From NCBI RefSeq assembly GCF_020907405.1, contig NZ_JAJJOE010000005.1, positions 1 to 62,565 of the forward strand: 62,565 bases of DNA, written 5' to 3'. A program made the position numbers and the translations under genes. This DNA is from Arthrobacter sp. zg-Y769 (GTDB lineage: Bacteria; Actinomycetota; Actinomycetes; Actinomycetales; Micrococcaceae). The notes beneath the pieces were generated by a model. That model had not been told where the DNA came from and searched no databases. It was given only the letters and a program-made list of their open reading frames with translations. This document shows positions 25,748-31,913 of the stretch, piece by piece. The first letter of the stretch is position 1. The number at the start of each line of letters is the position of its first letter.

Positions 25748-26217
25748 CAGCCGGCGTTCCGCAGCGCGCGTGCCAGGCGGGCATCCATGGCCGGTCCCGT
25801 CACCAGAGTCAGGACCACTACGAGGACTGCCGCGACGTAGGCAATCCATGCCCGGGAGTAGGTCGAGTAGAGCACAACGGCCACAACGCAGATAAGAAGA
25901 AACGCGGCAACGTACAGCCAGGACAGCCCGCGGCTTCCCGGATGGGTGTAGACGTCAACCACCAGGCGGCCGCGGGTCTGGAGCATCGGCAGGACACTGA
26001 AGAGCACTCCGGACACCGCGATGAGGGCCATCGCCCAGCCCGTGTCCTTGGAGAAGACGAGGCCGATCACGAACAATCCCATTCCCACTCCCTGGGCGGG
26101 GTAGAGCCAGGAAGGTGACCTGACGTACGGGGCCAGTGCCTGCTTCGACAGGGTGACGGATTCCAGTGCCTGGCGTGCTTCTTCTGCGGAGGGGCGGGCG
26201 CCTTGAGGGTTGGTCAT
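25747..26217 (-). CDS. Four-TM membrane protein, unknown function
   Basis: This 156-residue protein has a soluble N-terminal helix (about residues 10-28) followed by four hydrophobic segments (about 40-57, 62-80, 97-116 and 120-143). I do not recognise the family. It is the first gene of the operon, with the small winged-helix regulator directly coupled downstream. TAGGCT (26224-26229, minus strand) ends 6 nt before the ATG, giving a leaderless transcript whose promoter is covered by the operator. Confidence 0.78.
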   Translation of the reverse strand: MTNPQGARPSAEEARQALESVTLSKQALAPYVRSPSWLYPAQGVGMGLFVIGLVFSKDTGWAMALIAVSGVLFSVLPMLQTRGRLVVDVYTHPGSRGLSWLYVAAFLLICVVAVVLYSTYSRAWIAYVAAVLVVVLTLVTGPAMDARLARALRNAG

Positions 26218-26223
26218 GCTGGG

Positions 26224-26272
26224 AGCCTAGACTTTCCGCAACGGAAAGGGAAGAGTTTCCGTTGCGGAAAGT
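26224..26272 (-). promoter_or_regulatory. Promoter -10 with adjoining perfect double operator
   Basis: TAGGCT (26224-26229 on the minus strand) lies 6 nt before the ATG at 26217. Just upstream lies a perfect 17-bp inverted repeat (26231-26247 and 26256-26272, 8-nt spacer). Each arm contains its own palindrome, TTTCCG-N3-CGGAAA, at 26233-26247 and 26256-26270, centred 23 bp apart (about two helix turns). This would cover the -35 region and is a convincing operator pair for the operon's own regulator. Confidence 0.75.
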
Positions 26273-26316
26273 TGTGGAGTGATCCGGAGCACCCGGTAGA
26301 AATAATTACGAAAGTC

Positions 26317-26344
26317 TTGAAATTGTTCCGGTATTACGTAATTC
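26317..26344 (+). promoter_or_regulatory. Promoter with palindrome before the ArsR-like gene
   Basis: TTGAAA (26317-26322), 16 nt, then TAATTC (26339-26344), 7 nt before the ATG at 26352. The palindrome ATTACGTAAT (26333-26342) overlaps the -10 region, and a half-site ATTACG occurs at 26305-26310. These may be operator sites for the adjacent ArsR-like protein. Confidence 0.45.
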
Positions 26345-26351
26345 TCTAGCC

Positions 26352-26864
26352 ATGCCCATTAACGACGACACCCGGCTGCAGGCCCTGGAGGCGCGCGTCG
26401 CAGCCCTGGAACAGCGCGCGGAAGCTGCCGGTCCGGCGTCGTCCGCCGATGATGCGGACGCTTTCTGGGCCCTCAACGGGCTGCGCGAACGCCACCCCGA
26501 ACCGGGAGCCGTACTGTTCGCGGGCACCGTGACGGCTGCGGCCGGTGCCCATTACGAGTACCAGTACGGGCTGGAGACGGAGCATCTGCTTGACGTCGAC
26601 TGGACCCGGTTCGCCGAAACCCTTGCGTCCCTCGGACATCCTCTTCGCCTGGCTGTGCTGCGTGCCGTGCTCGGCGGAACCGAAACCGTGGCCGGCCTGG
26701 TGGAGGAACTGGGGTCCGGAACGTCCGGGCAGATCTACCACCACGTTCACCAGCTGACGGCAGCCGGCTGGCTCGCGCCGCATGCCCGGTCCCGCTATCG
26801 GATTCCACCCGCCCGCGTCATTCCGCTGCTCGCCATTCTGACCGCTGCCTCCGGAGGTAACTGA
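26352..26864 (+). CDS. ArsR-like helix-turn-helix regulator with coiled-coil N-terminus
   Basis: This 170-residue protein has an N-terminal heptad-rich helix (TRLQALEARVAALEQRAE, about 7-24), probably for dimerisation, then a middle segment and a winged helix (RFAETLASLGHPLRLAVLRAVLGG, about 95-118, and the recognition helix around SGQIYHHVHQLTAAGWL). I see no Cys metal-binding motif of classical ArsR sensors, so a metal signal is unlikely. The ATG of the serine hydrolase follows the stop by 1 nt, so it probably regulates that operon and itself. Confidence 0.83.
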   Translation: MPINDDTRLQALEARVAALEQRAEAAGPASSADDADAFWALNGLRERHPEPGAVLFAGTVTAAAGAHYEYQYGLETEHLLDVDWTRFAETLASLGHPLRLAVLRAVLGGTETVAGLVEELGSGTSGQIYHHVHQLTAAGWLAPHARSRYRIPPARVIPLLAILTAASGGN

Positions 26865-26865
26865 C

Positions 26866-27951
26866 ATGAACAAACGCAGACGTATTACCGTCGCCGCCCT
26901 TTCCGCTTCCGCCGTGCTGGCCTGCGGACTGCTGGCCGCGCCGTGGGCGCCGCGCCTGTCGACACAGGTTTCCGGCGATGCGGTACTGGCGGAAGCCGTC
27001 CGGCCCCTGCTGCAGAAACCTGCCGATAAGCTCAGCGTGGCCTACCTGGAAGACGGCACCGTGCGGATCGCCGGATTCGGTGCCGATGAACGGACCGAGT
27101 TCGAGATCGGGTCGGTGTCCAAGACATTCACGGCAGCACTGCTGGCGGACGCCGTCGAGCGCGGCGAGGTGACGTTCGAGACCACCGTTGCCGAAATCCT
27201 CGGACCGGACCTGCAGGACCCGGACGCCGAAATCGGTACCGTCACCTTGGCCGAGCTCGCCAGCCACCGGTCGGGGCTTCCCCGGCTTGCCACCGATCCT
27301 GATGCGCTGGTTTCGTCGTTTCTAAATTCCGCTCTCCGCCGCGACCCCTACACTGCCCCGCCCGCCGAGGTGAACGACCAGGCACAGTCCGCGTCATTGG
27401 GAGGGCGGGGCACCGTGGCCTATTCCAACCTCGGTTATGCCCTCCTGGGGCAGCTGCTCGCCAGGGCAGCCGGGATGGACTACGCCGATCTGCTGCAGGA
27501 GCGGATTCTGGACCCCCTGGGAATGAAGGACACGTACGTTCCGGTCACCGCCGACAACCTGCGACCCGATGCTCCGACCGGGCGGGCTGCGAGCGGATTG
27601 CCGCACGCTGCATGGACCGCCAACGGCGGGGCGCCGATGGGCGGGATCCGCTCTACCGCAGCGGATATGTCGCTTTACCTCCAGGCGCTGCTGGCGGGCA
27701 CTGCGCCTGGTGCAGGTTCCTTGGAGCCGCGCTGGGACACCGGCGGCGACGGCGAGCAGGTGGGACTGGCGTGGTTCACGCAGGTGTCCCCATCGAGCGG
27801 GCGGGCTGCGACCTGGCACAACGGCCAGACCGGAGGTTTCTCCGCCATGGCGGCGATGGACCGCGACGCGGGCACGGCCGTGCTGATCCTCTCGAATGTG
27901 GCTGCCGGGCAGGAAGAAGCAGCGTTGGCCCTGTTGAAGGAAGGTCTCTGA
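26866..27951 (+). CDS. Secreted serine hydrolase, beta-lactamase/PBP-like (class C fold)
   Basis: This 361-residue protein has a basic N-terminus and hydrophobic signal or anchor segment (about residues 8-28), then the serine beta-lactamase/D,D-peptidase fold: SVSK at 83-86 (SxxK nucleophile), YSN at 186-188 (YxN) and HNGQTGGF near the C-terminus (HxG). The family includes D-alanyl-D-alanine carboxypeptidases, esterases and class C beta-lactamases; the substrate cannot be assigned. It acts outside the cytoplasmic membrane. GGAGG before the start and a 1-nt gap from the ArsR-like gene point to co-transcription. The stop overlaps the next ATG. Confidence 0.88.
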   Translation: MNKRRRITVAALSASAVLACGLLAAPWAPRLSTQVSGDAVLAEAVRPLLQKPADKLSVAYLEDGTVRIAGFGADERTEFEIGSVSKTFTAALLADAVERGEVTFETTVAEILGPDLQDPDAEIGTVTLAELASHRSGLPRLATDPDALVSSFLNSALRRDPYTAPPAEVNDQAQSASLGGRGTVAYSNLGYALLGQLLARAAGMDYADLLQERILDPLGMKDTYVPVTADNLRPDAPTGRAASGLPHAAWTANGGAPMGGIRSTAADMSLYLQALLAGTAPGAGSLEPRWDTGGDGEQVGLAWFTQVSPSSGRAATWHNGQTGGFSAMAAMDRDAGTAVLILSNVAAGQEEAALALLKEGL

Positions 27952-28541
27952 TGGTTCCTGCTCTGGTGTCCTGGGTGCTCGCCGTCTGGGTGGTGGTGAC
28001 CTGTCTGACCGTGGCGGTTTCCGTGTGGAAACGGGCGGGTCTGCCGTCCGGTCCCAGCCGGAGGTCCGTGGTTGCCGGGCTGTTGGAAGCGGCCTGGTTC
28101 GCCGGCCTTATGCGGCTTGTGGTGTCGTGGAGTCCCGGATCGGTGGTCCTCTGGGTGGTGGCCGTGGTCGTATTGGCGGCGGCAGTTGCCGGTGCCATTG
28201 TTCGCTGGCCCGAGTTGCCGGACCGGGTGCGGGGATCTGGGGCGGTGCAAGCGGCGTCCGAGGGGGAGGCACGGCAGGAGGCCTTGCCGGCGGAGGCGGA
28301 GGGGGAGGCTGTGCCGGTGGGGCAGGTTCCGAAGCCCGACGTCACAGTGTTGGAAGTGCCGGAGCAATCCCGACGGCCCTTCCTCCCGGCGCAGGAAGCA
28401 CCATATGGGTCCGCTACCGGCAAGCCCCGCAGGAAGACGAAGGCGGCGAAGAAGCCGAAGAAAGATCCCGGAAATCTCGCGCTGGTTGTTAATGCGGCCC
28501 TGCTGCTGGCCGTCGTCGTGGTTTCCTTTCTAGCTGGTTAG
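27951..28541 (+). CDS. Membrane protein with charged Lys/Pro-rich linker, unknown function
   Basis: This 196-residue protein has three hydrophobic segments near the N-terminus (about 5-23, 40-60 and 65-85), a long polar linker with acidic then Lys/Arg-rich stretches (about 95-175, KPRRKTKAAKKPKKDPG), and a last hydrophobic segment (about 178-194). I do not recognise the family. ATG 27951 shares one base with the serine hydrolase stop (TGATG), so it is the third gene of the ArsR-like/serine hydrolase operon and may partner the hydrolase at the membrane. The longer in-frame ORF from 27612 is a shadow of the hydrolase. Confidence 0.72.
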   Translation: MVPALVSWVLAVWVVVTCLTVAVSVWKRAGLPSGPSRRSVVAGLLEAAWFAGLMRLVVSWSPGSVVLWVVAVVVLAAAVAGAIVRWPELPDRVRGSGAVQAASEGEARQEALPAEAEGEAVPVGQVPKPDVTVLEVPEQSRRPFLPAQEAPYGSATGKPRRKTKAAKKPKKDPGNLALVVNAALLLAVVVVSFLAG

Positions 28542-28648
28542 GGAAGTTTCCGGCCGCAGGGACATCGTCTGGAAGACCTGGGGTGAGACCTAAAAAAACA
28601 GGTGGCGGGACAGGTAGTCGAACGATAGATCCGACGTCCGAACCTCGC

Positions 28649-28669
28649 TAGACTCGAACACATGTTCGA
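28649..28669 (+). promoter_or_regulatory. LexA (SOS) box overlapping promoter and start codon
   Basis: TCGAAC-ACAT-GTTCGA (28654-28669) is a perfect match to the mycobacterial/actinobacterial SOS box TCGAAC-N4-GTTCGA. The ATG of the HNH gene (28662-28664) lies inside it. TAGACT (28649-28654) is a -10 element 7 nt before the ATG, so bound LexA would cover the promoter and start point of a leaderless mRNA. Confidence 0.85.
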
Positions 28670-30059
28670 ATGCTTTCGACCTGAGAACCATCAACAGACC
28701 GGCGGGCTGACTGCCGGTACCGCAGTCGTGAACGCGTGGGTCTGGACCCTGGCAGAGGAAGCCGAAGGCCTTTCCGGCGGGGAGCAGGACTGCGAACTCA
28801 TTGACCGAATCCGGGCGCTCGAGGAACTCAAGGCAGCAGCCTCGGCGGCACAGGCCCGGGCCGCTGCGGTGTTTGATGCTTCGCAGCGCCGGAAACAAGC
28901 TGAAGCCGGAGTACGGCGCGAGGAACTGGGCCGCGGCATCGCTTCCCAGATTGCCTTGGCGCGCAGGGAGTCTCCGAGCCGCGGGGGACGGCTACTCGGA
29001 TTCGCCAAGGTGCTGACCGAGGAAATGCCGTGCACGCTGCAGGCACTGACCCGCGGGAAGATCAGCGAATGGCGGGCAACGCTGCTGGTCCGCGAGACTG
29101 CGTGCCTGAGTCTGGAGGACCGGCGGCGGGTGGATGAAGAAGTTGCCGGAGATCCGGACATGCTTGAAACCCTGGGGGACCGGCAGATCATTTCCCGTGC
29201 CAGAGGCGCCGGCTACCGGCTGGATCCTTCGGCTGCGGTCAAGCGTGCAGCCAAGGCCGAATCCGAACGTTTTGTGTCCTGCCGACCCGCACCGGACACC
29301 ATGACCTACCTGACCGGGCTGCTCCCCGTCGCTCAGGGTGTGGGTGTTTTTGCGGCATTGTCCCGCGAAGCGGACCGGCTGCGTGCGTCCGGAGATTCCC
29401 GGGGCCGGGGCCAGATCATGGCGGACACCCTTGTGGAACGCGTGACCGGACAGGCAGGTGCAGGCCAAGTGAAGGTGGAAGTGCAGCTGGTGATGTCGGA
29501 CCGGACCCTGGTGGGCGGAGATTCCGAGCCTGCCTTCGTCCCCGGGTACGGTCCCGTGCCGGCGCAGTGGGCGAGGGACCTGGTCCGGGACAAACCGGCA
29601 GAGCGATGGATCCGGAGGCTCTACGCCAAACCGGCTACCGGTCAATTAGTCGCTATGGATTCGCGGGCACGCTTGTTCCCGGCTTCGCTGGGACGGTTTA
29701 TCGCCGCACGGGACCAGACCTGCCGGATGCCGTGGTGCGGGGCGCCGATTCGGAATGTCGACCACATTCGTCCGCACCAGGACGGCGGGGCCACGAGTAC
29801 CGAGAACGGACAGGGACTCTGCGAGGCCTGCAACCAGGCGAAGGAGGCATCCGGTTGGAAGGCGCGAACGGTCGACCCGCCGGGGCCAAATCCACCGCAC
29901 ACCGTCGAGACCACCACCCCCACCGGACACACCTACCGGTCCACCGCGCCGCCGCTGCCCGGGGTTAGTGCTGTAGCGGGAGCCGGAGTTGCGGCCCGGA
30001 TCGGAAGGTCAGGATCTCCGCCCTCGAAAGGTTTCTTGAATCCTGCATCGTGGACCTGA
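28662..30059 (+). CDS. DUF222 / 13E12-family HNH endonuclease-domain protein
   Basis: This 465-residue protein has the DUF222 region (about 40-330, largely helical: ALEELKAAASAAQARAAAVFD onwards) and a C-terminal HNH nuclease motif, CRMPWCGAPIRNVDHIRPHQDGG...NGQGLCEACNQAKE in outline (about 360-405), with two Cys pairs and the catalytic His. The family is expanded in actinobacteria and mobile in some; its biological role is not settled. A LexA box lies across its start codon, so it should be induced by DNA damage. It is a single gene with its own promoter. The Pro/Thr-rich C-terminus (about 410-465) is probably disordered. Confidence 0.9.
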   Translation: MFECFRPENHQQTGGLTAGTAVVNAWVWTLAEEAEGLSGGEQDCELIDRIRALEELKAAASAAQARAAAVFDASQRRKQAEAGVRREELGRGIASQIALARRESPSRGGRLLGFAKVLTEEMPCTLQALTRGKISEWRATLLVRETACLSLEDRRRVDEEVAGDPDMLETLGDRQIISRARGAGYRLDPSAAVKRAAKAESERFVSCRPAPDTMTYLTGLLPVAQGVGVFAALSREADRLRASGDSRGRGQIMADTLVERVTGQAGAGQVKVEVQLVMSDRTLVGGDSEPAFVPGYGPVPAQWARDLVRDKPAERWIRRLYAKPATGQLVAMDSRARLFPASLGRFIAARDQTCRMPWCGAPIRNVDHIRPHQDGGATSTENGQGLCEACNQAKEASGWKARTVDPPGPNPPHTVETTTPTGHTYRSTAPPLPGVSAVAGAGVAARIGRSGSPPSKGFLNPASWT

Positions 30060-30085
30060 TCTGGGCTGCCTAGGCACAGGGGCCG

Positions 30086-30913
30086 CTAGCGGCCCGCCAG
30101 CTCCGCAAGGACCGCATCCGTGAAGGGAGGCCAGACTTCCGCTGCCCAGGGACCGAAATCGCGGTCGGTGAGGCAGACAGTAGCAGCACGAGCTTCCGGA
30201 TCCACCCAAAGGAAGGTGCCGGACTGGCCAAAGTGCCCGAAGGTCGCAGGCGAGCTGTTGGCACCGGTCCAATGCGGAGACTTCCGGGCACGGATTTCGA
30301 ACCCGAGTCCCCAGTCGTTCTCCTTCTGCCGGCCGAAACCGGGAAGGACCCCGGCCAGACCGGGAAAGACTACCTGCGTCGCTTCGGCCAGCCGGCCCGG
30401 ATCGGTGAGTGTGGGAGCTTGCAGCTCGGCAGCAAACCGGCACAGGTCCGCAGCGGTGGAGACACCACCGGCAGCGGGGGAGCCCTCCAACGCCGTGGCA
30501 GACATGCCCAACGGCACCAACACGCCTTCCTGCAGATATTCGCCGAAGGTCATGCCTGTCGCCTGCTCCAACGTCTCGCCCAGTACCTCGAAACCCGCGT
30601 TGGAATACAGCCGCCGCGTGCCGGGGGTATAGCGGACCGTGCGCTCGCCGAAGTCGTAGCCGCCGGAATGGGCCAGCAGGTGCCGGACGGTGGAACCCTC
30701 GGGGCCCGCAGGCTGATCGAGTTCCAAGGCTCCCTCATCGAGGGACACCAGTACGGCGTAGGCGCTCAGCAGCTTGGTAACGGAAGCCAGCGGAAAACGC
30801 CGGTCCTGGTCGTCCGCAGTTCCCAGCACCTCGCCGTCGACGGACACGACGGCGGCAGCGGCATTGTCTACCGGCCATGACTCGATCTTCTGCAGGCTTT
30901 TCACTGGAATCAT
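30086..30913 (-). CDS. Cytoplasmic serine hydrolase (beta-lactamase/PBP fold), last gene of ole operon
   Basis: This 275-residue protein has the beta-lactamase-family motifs SVTK (44-47, nucleophilic Ser), YSN (103-105) and HFG (227-229). It has no signal peptide or membrane segment, so unlike penicillin-binding proteins it should act in the cytoplasm. The frame is open to 31006, but ATG 30913 is 1 nt from the oleD stop and fits the family start. That coupling makes it the fourth gene of the ole operon, whose pathway passes through a beta-lactone. A role acting on beta-lactones or related esters is an inference; a general esterase role is the alternative. Confidence 0.85.
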   Translation of the reverse strand: MIPVKSLQKIESWPVDNAAAAVVSVDGEVLGTADDQDRRFPLASVTKLLSAYAVLVSLDEGALELDQPAGPEGSTVRHLLAHSGGYDFGERTVRYTPGTRRLYSNAGFEVLGETLEQATGMTFGEYLQEGVLVPLGMSATALEGSPAAGGVSTAADLCRFAAELQAPTLTDPGRLAEATQVVFPGLAGVLPGFGRQKENDWGLGFEIRARKSPHWTGANSSPATFGHFGQSGTFLWVDPEARAATVCLTDRDFGPWAAEVWPPFTDAVLAELAGR

Positions 30914-30914
30914 C

Positions 30915-31913
30915 CTAAGAGTAGTGCCGGGCCAGCCGGGCCATACCGTCTTCGATTGAAACTTCCGGAGTCCAGTCCAGGACCTCCCGGGTTTCCCGCT
31001 GGTCAAACCAGTGCGAGGTGGAGAGCTGCTCGGCGAGGAAACGTGTCATGGGCGGTTCGTCATGGACCAGGCCGTGTTTACCGGCCGCAAGCCAGGCCTT
31101 CTCGATCAGGCTTCCGGCGCCGCGGGCGACCTTACCGGGAACGCTCCAGCCCGGTGCAGCCACTCCTGCGGCTGCACAGATACCGGCAATCATTTCGCCC
31201 ACCGGCCGCGGCTGGCCGTTCGTCACCACGAGGGCACGGCCGGCGGCGGCGTCCATCCGCTCCAGTCCGCGGACAATAGCCGACGCTGCGTTATCGATGT
31301 ACGTGGTGTCGATCAGTGCAGCACCCGCATCCAGCAGGGGCAGGCGGCCGGACCGGGCCCGGTCAATCACGCGTTCGACCAGCTGCGTATCGCCGGGACC
31401 CCAGACGATATGCGGGCGGATGGCTGTGACCCTGAACTCGGAGGAGTTCCGCGCCAGCGCAATCAGTTCGGCCTGTGCCTTGGATGCGGCATAAAAACCC
31501 CTGGCACGCCCCGGGTCCGCGGTGCCGGCACCGGCGCCGGCAATCGGCTCGCCGAAATGCGCCACGGACGGAGAGGAAACGAAAACGACGTCGCGGACAC
31601 CTGCGGCCTGCGCGGCATCCAGCAGGACCTGCGTGCCGACGATGTTCGTTTCCTCGAACTCATACCACTCGCCGGTAAAGGAGACCTTCGCAGCGAGATG
31701 GATGACTGCGTCCATCCCGTCGACGGCGCGGACAGCAGCAGCGCGATCGGCAACGGAACCGGACACGGAATCCCTGCCGGGCCGGCCGGGACGGCGCTGG
31801 AAGGTACGGACCTTGTGGCCTTTGGCTTCCAGCAGATCCGCAACGGCACCGCCCAGCAGGCCGCTCGCTCCGGTGACCAGGACGTTCCGGGGAGGCAGGA
31901 CGGCGGAGCTCAT
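30915..31913 (-). CDS. oleD: OleD-like NAD(P)-dependent beta-keto acid reductase
   Basis: This 332-residue extended short-chain dehydrogenase has the Rossmann motif VTGASGLLGGAVADLL (about 13-28), catalytic YAASK (YxxxK) and the 3-beta-HSD-like segment RPHIVWGPGD. In long-chain olefin synthesis OleD reduces the 2-alkyl-3-keto acid made by OleA to a 2-alkyl-3-hydroxy acid. Assignment rests on position directly after oleA and oleBC. It overlaps the oleBC stop by 4 nt (31910-31913), indicating tight coupling. Confidence 0.9.
   Translation of the reverse strand: MSSAVLPPRNVLVTGASGLLGGAVADLLEAKGHKVRTFQRRPGRPGRDSVSGSVADRAAAVRAVDGMDAVIHLAAKVSFTGEWYEFEETNIVGTQVLLDAAQAAGVRDVVFVSSPSVAHFGEPIAGAGAGTADPGRARGFYAASKAQAELIALARNSSEFRVTAIRPHIVWGPGDTQLVERVIDRARSGRLPLLDAGAALIDTTYIDNAASAIVRGLERMDAAAGRALVVTNGQPRPVGEMIAGICAAAGVAAPGWSVPGKVARGAGSLIEKAWLAAGKHGLVHDEPPMTRFLAEQLSTSHWFDQRETREVLDWTPEVSIEDGMARLARHYS

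Noticed and set aside
27612-27950. Upstream extension of the membrane protein at 27951
   Set aside because: It runs in another frame through the C-terminal half of the serine hydrolase and its residues are Arg/Gly-rich without hydrophobic or domain character.
28618-28634. Second LexA-like site (TCGAAC-GATA-GATCCGA) upstream of the HNH gene
   Set aside because: Only the left half matches; the right half lacks GTTCGA, and it is too far from the -10 element to act alone.
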